Below, piece by piece: positions 33,887 through 44,800 of a stretch of 64,000 bases of DNA. The notes under the pieces were generated by a model. The model did no database searches. It saw nothing but the letters and a program-made list of their open reading frames with translations, and had not been told where the DNA came from. The stretch is taken from the NCBI RefSeq assembly GCF_029227915.1, contig NC_079888.1:15111001-15175000 (forward strand), read 5' to 3'. This DNA is from Hydractinia symbiolongicarpus (lineage: Eukaryota > Cnidaria > Hydrozoa > Anthoathecata > Hydractiniidae). The translations under genes were made by a program, and so were the position numbers. Each line of letters opens with the position of its first letter. The stretch's first letter is position 1.

Positions 33887-36588
33887 ATGACAAAAAGCAA
33901 AGTTAGCAAGTTAGGTGTAGTTTTGTTAGAAGATTGGATGGTCAAGTCGCCACCGTTTGCGAAGATTCACCAAATAAAATCATGGCATCGAAGGTATTTC
34001 GCCTTGTTGCAGATCAATCATGGAAAAACATACACTGTACCTCGCAATTGGTCTAAAAAAGGTCCAAAATCTTTAGAGAATCTGCACGATGTTTATTTGG
34101 TATATTGGGAAAAAAAGAGTGATCGAAAAAAAGGGGTCAAACCTATCAGTAAGTATTTTTAATGCTTTTGATAAACTCTTCTACAGTTTACATCGAGAAA
34201 AGCTTACTTTGAAATATAAGAAAAAATAAAAATAATTAAAATAGTAAAAGTTAAGACGTTTTTTTGAAAAAGCATTCATGGTACTTGGAAAACATGACCG
34301 CGTGTTAAGGTTTGTGCTGCCACAATATCTTACATTACCAATGTGGTTTTTCTTGTTTTAAAAAAAAACACTCAGTCTTAAATTTCCACTAAAGTATATT
34401 CTTTAACCTTTAATATAAGGCTAGATTTTATATGTTGTCTCCACACAAATATTTTGAAGTTATTCAACAAAGAGAAGTACTTTTTTTTGTTATTACACAA
34501 AAGCTTTAAGATCTTAAACCGGCCCTGAGTAAAAAGGGTTGTTGCAGCGTTTAATTATTTTTGTTCTTGAAACTAAAAACATCATCATCATTGCGATGAC
34601 TGTGGCGTGTGGCGTGTGGCGTGTGGCGTGTGGCGTGTGGCGTGTGGCGTGTGGTTTTGTAGTTATGGGGTTAGCTTTGTAATTACAAGATCCGTGGTTC
34701 AGTCCTCAGCGCGGGCATATTTAGTGTCTTTACCACAGCTACGGGTCAACCAATGCGATGTGAGGGAAAATGGGTAAGAAATATTGGTGTAAACCTAATG
34801 TATGCATTCAGAACACAGGACCCACATTGATAACAGTGTTTTCAACACTGAAGTGGCTATCCTGTATAAATATAATGAGCTCAGTATGGTTATTTTATAA
34901 TGGCGAGGAAAGTCTATAAAGTTGAATTAGGAAATAACTCATACTATTATTTTTTACTAGCATTATTATTGTTCCATATATTTATACAGAATAGCCATTT
35001 CAGTGTTGGAAACACTGTTATCAATGTGGATCATGTAGTCTGAATGTTTACATTAGGTATACAGCGACATGGCCTTTCTAATTTCCCTTGCTTGTTTGGA
35101 TTTTCCTTTAGTTGTAGTAAAGGCACTTGCTAAACATGCCTATGATGTGGTCTGAAAGAGGGAAGTTATCATTGCGAAGCGAACTCCATAACAACTAGGT
35201 CACGCGCCATGTAATATTTACTGAAGTGTGCTATATACTAGTTTTTTTGCTTTGCCCATAACATTATTTAATGAAGAATCCATTATTTTTTAAACAGCTG
35301 CTTCAGCAACCACTCCATTGAAAATGTAATGACTGAATATTGTATTTTTTTACTTACAGGGACAATACCACTGTTAAAAGGCTATTCTGTGCATGCCCAA
35401 CAACCTCCATTCTTTGAATCAAAATTTCATCACGTGTTACTTCTCAATACCATAGAACGAAAGTTTTACCTTTGTGCTGAAAGCGAAGACATGAAACAAC
35501 GTTGGCTAGACACACTTTTTCAAGTTATTAAAACAAGAGACGAAAGTTGCATTGCAAAGGATGGTGATGCGATAACGGAACCAGTAAGGCTAATTTATGA
35601 CTTTTACCCTGTTGAAGAAACATCTCTAAAATATGTAAATATAAATATCTGTGCATTTTAAAATTCCTTCCTTAGATCTACGAGGTAATACGGGACATCT
35701 TAAAAGGTTCAATCAACTCAATTGATTCACCTACACAAAACGAAAGGTAAATTTTGCTAGTACAAAAACTTTTTCCGCATTCACGGTAGTTATTGTTACT
35801 TAATCCAACGTGTAATTACCTAAAAACTGTGATTTATTTCCAGCTCCAGCAGAATATCAAGTTGCTCTTCCATATCAGAGCTTACTAGCGCTGATTATAG
35901 AAGACCGTCTACTACATCTTCACTTATGTCATCACCTGCATCAGACTCCACAAATTCAGATGAAGATGGCGTAAATGTGTATGAAAAGATGCATGCATCT
36001 CCTGATCCGTCGCTGGACAAGATCCAGCTCAAAACCAGATCTTTGCCAGCAAGAAATAAACCACGACCATATTCTTCTTATTCTGCTGATGATCATATTA
36101 AGCAGTTTAAATGTCCAGGAAATAAAATTAGTCCTGACGCTGAGAGTATTGAAGAAACATCTCCCCAAATGAATTTTAGCGAGCCTTTATATCGCCAACT
36201 GGAGCCGGAGGATTTCAATCAAAATGACAACTGCAACCCTAGCAAATCCTCAATGATAACTGTGAACAAAGATTCAAGAACTATTGTATTTTTTGATTTC
36301 AAATTAGAAGTTCCACATTCAAGTTCCATTGCATTCTCAGATAACTGTTTAACAGTGACGACATCACATTGCCAATGTGTGTTTACCATGACCAAACAAA
36401 GAGAAGAGCAAAAAGAAATTCAGAAGAATGGGAAAGATAAAGAAATAAATGAAAAAGACAAGAGAGAAGAAGAAAACCAAAAGAGAGAAGAAGAAAACCA
36501 AAAGAGAGAAGAAGAAACCCAAAAGAAAGTGTGTAACATTCAACCAATTGGTGGATCTATTGAGCCGACAACAACAACATGTCTTTAG
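33887..36588 (+). CDS. GAB-like PH-domain adaptor, tandem copy A (433 aa)
   Basis: Four exons: 33887-34148 (ATG; donor ATCA|GTAAGT, phase 1), 35360-35583 (acceptor TTACAG, donor CCA|GTAAGG, phase 0), 35676-35746 (acceptor TTAG, donor AAAG|GTAAAT, phase 2), 35844-36588 (acceptor TTTCCAG, stop TAG). Exons 1-2 encode one PH domain (about residues 8-155). It has the GAB-type start DWMVKSPPFAK, then SWHRRYFALL (phosphoinositide-binding basic patch), RKFYLCAESEDMKQRWLD and the invariant C-terminal helix Trp. Exon 3 starts IYEVIRDIL. Exon 4 is a Ser-rich linker with TRSLPARNKPRPYSSY, the shared C-terminal module (TIVFFDFKLEVPHSSSIAF ... TVTTSHCQCVF), and a copy-specific charged tail with REEENQK repeated three times. 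GAB proteins are PIP3-recruited docking proteins for receptor tyrosine kinases, and a similar role is inferred. An AATAAA lies at 36774. Confidence 0.85.
34601..34654 (+). repeat. Heptanucleotide microsatellite (GTGTGGC)n
   Basis: About seven and a half uninterrupted copies of a 7-base unit in intron 1 of PH copy A. It sits at the outer end of the left arm of a palindromic tRNA-like element. The other arm has only one, diverged unit, so the array appears to have grown from the element's end. Confidence 0.85.
34641..35210. mobile_element. Palindromic element with tRNA-like arms, in intron 1 of PH copy A
   Basis: Left arm (about 34641-34872) and right arm (about 34977-35210) are inverted copies. 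The inner ~85 bases match closely (CCACATTGATAACAGTGTTT, CAACACTGAA, GGCTATCCTGTATAAAT). The outer parts are more diverged but collinear (GTTATGGGGTTAGCTTTG with GTTATGGAGTTCGCTTCG). The outer left arm resembles a tRNA: TAGTTATGGGGTTAGC like an A box and GGTTCAGTCC like a B box. The ~100-base centre is unrelated AT-rich sequence. Non-coding. Confidence 0.6.
36460..36528 (+). repeat. 21-bp coding tandem repeat
   Basis: Three copies of AGAGAAGAAGAAA(A/C)CCAAAAG in the last exon of PH copy A, coding REEENQK, REEENQK, REEETQK. Absent from copies B and C. Confidence 0.85.
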
Positions 36589-39500
36589 AGAGTGTAAATA
36601 AGGATCTCATTGTATGATAAATACAACAGTGGCGGATATATTACTCCGTATATGTAAACATACTTTTTAAATTTATTTCACGATTTTTTTAAATCTTTTT
36701 TATCATGAATGGGTTGTACATATATGAATTGCATAACCTTTTCACTCTACAATACATTTTGCAAGTATCTTGTAATAAACTTAGAAAATTAGTTGTGAAG
36801 AAGAATGCAAAGGAGTGCTTGCAAAAATATTTAGAAAACATCATCAGCTGTAGCTGGTCTATAGCATGTTCACGAACGTGTGAGTAGTTGTTTTTGATTG
36901 GTCAAATCTGATGGTATATTGATACGAAATTATGTAATATAAAGAATTTGTTTCCCGTAATGCTCGTGAAATAATAATTACCTGTATCTGAAGATATTAA
37001 ACAAGAAATTTTGATTCGTATTTTTGCATTGTAGTGCAGAGGGGATAAGAATTGACGGTACCTTGGTATATCACATAGGAAGTTTGAATAGCAGACGGTA
37101 TGTTAAGATTCTCTTTTAGATTACGCCTTAAAACGACCTCTTTGTGGTGGAAACGCCCACCAATTGGTCATATAAAAAATTCTTGTCACAAAATTGTCAA
37201 GTTTGTCAAAAAATTGTCTTCTCTAAGGCAAAGTCTTGAATCTGTTTTAATTTTATATCTGTACAATAAATACTTTCTAGACTATTTTTCAGTCAAAATC
37301 AACGCAGGTTTTTGTAATATAAATAAGTTTGGGAAGAACCTCTCAATAGCAGACACTTTTTCAGGTCCCAATTTCTTTTCTTTATTAAAAAAGAAAGAAA
37401 AGACATAAAATATTATTTGTATGCAGCAAACTTTCAATTTTAAAAAGTTGGTTATTCTCGCGCTATTGCATCTTTTTGTAAAAATAAGTTTCTGGATTTG
37501 AATTTGATCATAGACCGGTGTAATCCATTTGGCGTGAAGTGGAACGCGTAATTTAAAATTTATCTTAACTTTTTCTGGCTCCATACAGTTTTGAATCTGA
37601 TTCTGAACTCCGTCTGTGACCCACTCTTGTTTAATTACGATAACGTTTTGCATGTTTTCGGATAGACTCTAAGTGGCAAAATAATGATATAAGTCAATCT
37701 CTTTACCAAATAACCTTCCACCATTTTTAGCGAAATAGTGGAAGGTTATGAAGTTCTGTTACTTTAGTAAGTGTAAGTAAAATCCGTTGATTCTCGAAGA
37801 AAGCTTTGGATATAGGAGAATCAAAAAATTTCTTCTATTTCAAATAGTAAAATTTCTCTAAAAACTTCAGGTCTTTCACGACATTTCTAAAATGTTAACA
37901 AAATATGTTGGCAGTGTTCCTGATCTCACTTCTACTTAAGAAAAACTCACTTTTGATTTCGATCTTGTCGGAAAGAGAGATTTTACAGCGACTCAACACT
38001 TCCTAGGATGACTTTGGTCATTGTTATAATAGAAACATTATTAGAGAGAAAGATTCCAGTTATAGAACGTGGAGTTTTTGACATCATTTTGATTAAGCCT
38101 TTTCGGTCTGGGGTCCCCTCCATAACTTTTGTTACAAAGTAACTTAAACTTGGCACACTTATAGCACGTCATGAAATAAACAAAATAGCAGCAATAAATT
38201 TTTGCTCACGTCAGCACTTTTTCTGTGAAAGCTGGACATTTGGCTGCTTAAATTCAAATACTTGCGTTCTAGAGCAAATTCTTATATTCTTTTTAAAGTT
38301 TCTGAGAGCCAAGCAAAAGTTATTTAACATATTTTCCGGTTTTTACATTGTCCGCTTAAATAAAGGACAAAAAATGCCAGAAAATCTGATTTTTACGGAT
38401 TAAAAGATAAACTCTGAAAAAATCGGATGATCGGATAAATTACGTGGACAAAAATCTCAGAAAGATTTCCCACCAAAAATAAAGTTGTCGTGTAAGTTGA
38501 AATTCCTAAGGATTATCCTAACAGAAGTTACCATATTTTTTCAAAAAATACGGGCTTCATAGATATTTTTATAAGTAGCTTAGAGTAATAGCCAATGTCT
38601 AAAGCTTTCTGAGGTATGGGACCTAGAAGTTTCGCATGTAGGTGCCTAATAGATAAATAAGTAGTTCTCCACTTACATTACCCACAGCCTTTCCAGTTAA
38701 ACAAACTTTGCTATGCTTACCTCATGTTAAGTCATCGATAAAAAAACATCAAAGCATTAAAAACTTGATGGTTATACAATGGTCAGTTTACACGGTTCAG
38801 GGTGAAATTACACAGAATTCGATTTACAGAATGACAGCGACTTTTTACGGGCAGTGATACACGATCCGTATAATCGATGGATCGGGTTTCACAAAAAAAT
38901 CGAATGGTTTTACCATGCTCAGACGAATTCAATTTTTTTAAAAGTTGGACCGGTTTAGCTTTTTCGATTAATCTGTAGGCTTTAAACCAATTTTAAACGC
39001 CTGCTTTTGTAAATCGAGTATCCGTGCAGTGGTTTGTTGAGCATTTTTTCCAGTGACCATACGGCTACCGCGGAGTCATTTAATTACTGCATGCTAAAAG
39101 GCTTAAGACGGATGTAGAAATTAGCGAAATAAGCAATTAAATTTTCTTGTGGTTTCCCAATTGCCCGTGTCATTGTAACGACTCAATTCGTCAGCATATT
39201 TAATTCAGTTTCTTGGGACTCATGAAAAAGCCCATAAAACAATAAGGTAATAAAAAGGTCATAAAACAATAATGTGTTTTTTATTAAATCTGAACAAGAG
39301 AAATAAAAACATTCGATATAGAAAAAAATATATTTTCTTAAGCGTTTACTTGTCGTTTAAAATAATTACTGTTGCTTTTGGATTCATACCCATAAATATT
39401 TATTTTCTCGCGTTTTATGATAAGTCAAAAAAAAAGATATCTTTACAATGAATCCAACTAATTATAAATCGAATAAAACATTGAAATTGACATGCTGTGC

Positions 39501-39667
39501 TACTCTTAAAAGAATAGTTCATTGTGTGATTAGCTCGTAATGGAACGTTTACTCGAGCAATTGGAAAATAATTTGCCTCTTACTTTGTGAGACTGTCTTT
39601 GAAACATACCAAATTATTTGCAACGGTTGTTCGTGTTAAATAGTGCATTGATGATGCTGCATCAAAT
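36589..39667. other. Intergenic region between PH copy A and a small ORF
   Basis: Nothing I can call as a gene. A 12-bp perfect hairpin (ATAACCTTCCAC ... GTGGAAGGTTAT) lies at 37709-37750. Minus-strand frame 37282-37653 (123 codons) lacks recognisable motifs and its start is not supported. Confidence 0.35.
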
Positions 39668-39925
39668 ATGCAATTAAATTTTCGTTTGTTTAAAATGCTT
39701 TTAGCTATTTTTTATTTTTTCCTGCTTTTAAGTGAAGTTCAAATCCTCGTCGATTTGTTTACTTCACGTGAGTATAAATTATTCTCATTGGATAAATTTC
39801 AATCAATGGACGAAGATTATGCAATGTTCTATTTTGAACATCGGTGCGATCGACATGAATCGATTCGACTACATTCGTTTGAATGGAAACCTATGCCTTT
39901 AACTTCCTGTTTGCAATTATTTTAA
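39668..39925 (+). CDS. Possible small secreted protein or first exon
   Basis: ATG at 39668 begins an 85-codon frame whose first ~25 residues look like a signal peptide (basic FRLFK followed by MLLAIFYFFLLLS). A donor-like CAC|GTGAGT occurs at 39768-39769, so the true coding part may be a ~33-codon first exon. It does not join in frame to the next candidate (40315-40545). No family recognised. AT-rich DNA readily produces Phe/Leu-rich frames, so I rate this low. Confidence 0.25.
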   Translation: MQLNFRLFKMLLAIFYFFLLLSEVQILVDLFTSREYKLFSLDKFQSMDEDYAMFYFEHRCDRHESIRLHSFEWKPMPLTSCLQLF

Positions 39926-40310
39926 GCTTTGCTGATTTTACCCGGTTTTCGTTATCTTAATCGCTTGTCAAATAATCGGACAGGTATTCCTCCACAGTTC
40001 CGATGGTGATCTGATCCCTATTTGTATAAGCTTATTTTACAAGTTTTAGCTAGCTGCTAAACGGTTCGTTGATCTTGTTTTTTTCCGAGTAAAATAACAT
40101 TAGATTTAAATACTTTTAAACTTAGGCTGCAGGAGCTACTTGTTTTGCCTTAACTTTCTTGTTTTTCGATGTAATCTAGTGTTTAAGTTTTGTTTGAATT
40201 CAATTCTCTTTAAAATTTGTGAAGCAGATTGGTTGTTTCTAGAAGTTTCTTTCACTCTATTAGACTCCTATTTCAAAGCAACTCTTTGTTTCTCCTAATT
40301 CGTTTCCAGG

Positions 40311-40545
40311 GAGAATGGTTAAGCTTCTTTTCAGATTAAATGATAGTAAAAACTTCTTTGTCCGTGCTATAAGAAAAAAGGGGGCACAAATAGATCGATA
40401 TAGTGGAAGCACTTTATGTTTTCTAAACAAGGAAAGTAGATCGCAAGTTGCGTTGATTCAAAGAAAGTATTTTGAGATGCGTGTGATCTATCATGAACAT
40501 AAAATAATCTTACAGTGTAAAAATATTTTTAAACATCAGTTTTAG
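40311..40545 (+). CDS. Possible exon or small ORF, basic protein
   Basis: After an acceptor-like TTTCCAG, a frame with ATG at 40315 encodes 76 residues (KNFFVRAIRKKGAQIDRY, RSQVALIQRKYFEMRVIY) and stops at TAG 40545. Its composition is more protein-like than most short frames here, but I see no known domain and no upstream exon with fitting phase. Confidence 0.25.
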
Positions 40546-40958
40546 TTTGCTAGTGAGTTTATCCGATTTGCACAAACAATTGGGCGTTAGTATTAAAAAA
40601 CTTTCTATTGTAGCTCTAAAAAACCTACTAAAACAGCAAAAATACGAAAAATGCAATAATATTGATGACCAGGGTTGAAAACAACGCATTCAAATCCGCA
40701 GAAAGGCACTTGAAGATTTCCTTTTTCTCAGCACTCTATTATTTGAATTTGTATTCGACAGCATTGCTAATTTAAAATGTGTTACATCTCCAAACTGGCA
40801 TGCGTACGTTCTTTCCTTGTGTTTATTTAGTAGCAAAGGTAGTGCATCATAAGTGATAACAAAAATGATCCAATACAATAAGTCACTTATTGCTAGCTTA
40901 TCGAAAAAACCATACGTCCCTTCATTGGACCTACTCCAACTATCCCCATTTCGTGGCA

Positions 40959-41118
40959 TCTCTTTAATAATAGCCGTCGTCTGTTTGTCTGTGTGTCCGC
41001 GAAAGCCGTTTCCCGTAACGGAAACACGAAATTTTTAAAATGCGCATCAACACTAAATGCGATAAATTTCTGTCCATTTTGTTGCAACGGGTTAATTTAA
41101 AGGACGCGTGACGACTAG
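40959..41118 (+). mobile_element. Short Helitron-like element, TCTC variant
   Basis: Starts A|TCTCTTTAATAATAGCCGTCG, ends ACGCGTGACGACTAG. The family's terminal hairpin is damaged here. Contains CTGTTTGTCTGTGTGTCC and GCAACGGGTTAAT. Confidence 0.62.
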
Positions 41119-41295
41119 TCTCTTTAATAATAGCCGTATTCCGTCTGTCTGTCTCTGCGCGGACCCCCCGCTGAATTAGAAAATCGTGCTACGGAAACAC
41201 GAATATCAAATGCGATATATTTTAATCCACTTTGTTGCTACGGGTAAATCTAAAGAACGGGCGAACCCGTGGATTTTCCACGGGTTAACGACTAG
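41119..41295 (+). mobile_element. Short Helitron-like element, TCTC variant, abutting the previous
   Basis: Begins TCTCTTTAATAATAGCCGTATT directly after the CTAG of the previous copy. It ends with an intact terminal hairpin CCCGTGGATTTTCCACGGG followed 6 bases later by CTAG. Followed by T. This is the layout expected for a Helitron 3' end. Confidence 0.7.
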
Positions 41296-41842
41296 TTGTA
41301 ATATAAATAGAGAACTGGTTACCATTTTGAAAACGTTGACAATGGAATAATTAATATAGGGTTTATTCTCATTTGCATGAAACGTTATGAAACCTGCTGT
41401 TCAATAGAATTTCATTGTTATAAGAAACTTATTAGGCGAGTTGGAACAAGCTGTCATTCAATTTGGCGAAGAAAAACAGACTTTAATGCTTAAAGCTAAT
41501 GATGTTAGCATATCATGCTGTTGACAGCAATATGGCAATTAAGAGATTAGCTTTGATGAATCTTCTTTGCCTTTCTATCATTCATAACATGCATTCTCTG
41601 TGCATACATATATTCTTGACCCTCCACCGCAGATTAAATAACAGTAACAGAACGTCATACCGAAACTACTTTCAATCTGATACGAAACTTTACTGGCATA
41701 TAAATGCTTCCTTTAATACCAATGTAATAACGCGGGGTCGAACAACAAAGTTTTAATAAGAATTAATTATATGTATCGTGATGCTTGGGAAGACAGAAAA
41801 GACAAGATAAATTCTTACATAGACATATAAACATAATTTACG
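41296..41842. other. Region upstream of PH copy B
   Basis: No gene seen; an 85-codon frame at 41499-41756 has no recognisable motif. Likely includes the 5' UTR of PH copy B (a stretch near 41825 matches the leader of copy C: ACACAATTTACGATGAGCGC-type text). Confidence 0.4.
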
Positions 41843-44800
41843 ATGAGCGCGAAGAATAACGTAGGAAAACTTGGAGACGTGCTGATAGAAGATTGGATGA
41901 TTAAATCGCCTCCAGATGGTAAACTTAGTCACTTACAGTCATGGCGTCGACGATATTTTGCTTTACTTGAGATAAATCACAGACAGGTACACACCGTACC
42001 TAAAAAATTGTCAAAAAAGGGCCCAGAATCTTCGGAGAACTTACACGATGTGTATTTGGTTTATTGGAAGAAGGATACAGAGCGAAAGATGGGAGAGAAA
42101 CCAATAAGTACGTTATTGCGAATTATTTTTGTTTTGTTTCTGTTTTTGTTTTTTTAAATAAACAACGTGATTTAATGGGAAAAAAAACTTTGCTGGAATT
42201 AAATTTCGCGATTTCACGAGTTTTTGTGGTTTTTGCGAAATGCGTTATAAGTACCACTGTCACCTTTCACGAAAACATGTTATTGACAATTTCTGTGGAC
42301 TCCACACTATTCTCTAAATGCGATGTTTCAACACAATATTTTTAAAAAATGTTTGATGATTTATTACGTGTGCTTAAATTCACCAATTTTTGACAACAGA
42401 GATATAACTATAATGAACACCCTGGTTAAAAATTTGATTTTCTTGAAAAAACAAAAAAAACAAAACAATAACGTGCAATTGACATAATGGAAAGTAGCTA
42501 CTGCGGCGGACTTATACAGATTAATCATGAAGAAAGTTTACTTATTTTTCCATATTTTTCTCATATTTTTCCATGTATGTTGTTGAAGAGCTTAAGGAAG
42601 TAAAAAAAAAATGCACAAATAAACCTATTTTTAAATATTCTTGTAGAGAGTGAATTAATTCAAACCAGTTTGATTTAATTCACTACACAAAAATATTCGA
42701 TAAGGGTTTGTCGTATTTTCTTTTGTTTCGAATTTACGGGTTGTTCAAAAACGTGTTGAAAGATTAATCATATTCAGTTATTAATTCTTCAACGCGTTTT
42801 ATTCTTTCGTTAATTATTATAAACTAGTCGTTAGCCCGTGGAAAAATCCACGGGTTCGCCCGTCCTTTTTATACCGCATTGTGTGCGTCTCGCTACTTGC
42901 GCAGCTAAGCTACCATTTTGCGTGACAGACAGACGTATACGGGCATTATAATATAGACTAGTCGTTAGCCCATGGAAAAATCCACGGTTTCGCCCGTTGC
43001 AACAAAGTAGACAAAATATATCGCATTTGGTATTGGTGTACATTTTAAAAATTTCGTATTTCCGTTACGGTACGCGGCTTTTGCGGACACACAGACAGAC
43101 GGACGACGGCTATTATTAAAGAGATAATATTTGAATGATAATATTACCCTTTCGTCGATATTCTTACGTGTAAAATGATAAAAGACAATAAAAAAAGCAA
43201 TATTCGTGATGGATATTATTTTGTGTATATTCAATTTTTGTGAAAACAAATTTTTAAGAAGCTTAATGACGACTATGAAAACATCAAATAAATTCTCGCA
43301 AAATCTTAAAAAATTAATTCCCGCGAAAATGTATTCCATTAAGGTAATTGTTTTCGTTCCGCAACAACAATTAGTCGATTTCCTTTATCATCGAACGTCG
43401 ATAATGTCCCGTGTGTCTTTAAACTAGCGAATTGATTTCTTTGTCAAAAAATGGAGTCATTATATTGAAATGCTGTTAAAGGGGTTACAAATGGCTCACT
43501 TTCTGAATTGTGTCTTAACGAGACCACTCCGAAGGTCAAGGTAAAAGAAATTATTTCCAACTTTATTGCAACACTATAGACAACCTGTTAATGAAAAATT
43601 ACTCCCTTTATGATTGGCAACATTTTTTGAGAAAAATACATACGATATTATGCATATATATTGTTTTTTAAACTGCAATTCGCAAAATATAATGTTAAAT
43701 GTAGAACCAAAAGTTTGTTTTGGTGAAGAAACAGAGGCAACACGAGGGACCGTATTTGACCAAAATGCTATACTAAATAGCCTAAAAAAACTTCGATGTT
43801 GCCTTAATTGACTTTATATAAAATAATTTGGTATGTTTCTCAGCAGAATTAAATAGAAAATACATAGCTAGCAGGGTCAAAAAAATTTAAAGTTTATTTT
43901 ACCAAACAACTTGATTGAAAAGCAAAGTACGCGATTATACAAAATAAATTATGGATAAAGCTTAAATATTTTTAAGTTATTTTATTGCTATTTTTAGTTA
44001 TATTTGGGTGCCAAATACTATATTAAAGATGATTAAGAGTTGCTTTCGTTTTGTGTAGATCACTAAAGTCGAAATTCAACCGCCGGTTTTGTAACCAAGG
44101 CTGCCGAACTAATTATTCCAGGCTTGTTTCTGATGATCATTTGGTCTCAGTACAATTACGGTTATTAAATTTAAACTTTACAATATGATATTGCTACATT
44201 TTCTATTTATTGTTGCTACAGTTTCAACAGCGGGAATTTTTTGTGTGTGCTAATGTAGGTTTACCAGGAAGGTTGCTTTGTTGTAAAGTATTGTACAAGT
44301 AAAATCCGCGGGTAATTAAAGTTGTTATTATTGTTGTCTATATCGTTTTGAAAGTTTTAATGGATTGTTCGTGTCTTTTTACTTTTATTGATAACAAACC
44401 ATTTTGTGATAAGAAGTAGTTAAATTTTTAAAACGTTTTTTGGAATACTACCTCGGTTTTTCGTGTTTTATTTTCAGCTTTTTTAACGAAATTAGCAACC
44501 AACCGTTGTGATAAAAAGCAAAAAAAATAAGTGGATACTTCCACGGGGTATATAACTAGTCAATTATATTAATGCAAAAGCTGTTTATGTCCCTTTGTAA
44601 CCGGTAAATTCTACTATATTTTTACTATATTTCCTCTATGAATATGTTCTGTATTTTATAAACGTTTTACGTTTTTAATTGGTTAGAACAAATCATGTGA
44701 TACAAAATAAAGCAATTTGATTAGCTGTGAATTCTACTGTATGCTCATTTAAATTTACTATAAAGGTTTTATAATCAGAGGAAATTTATTTCCTTTGTTA

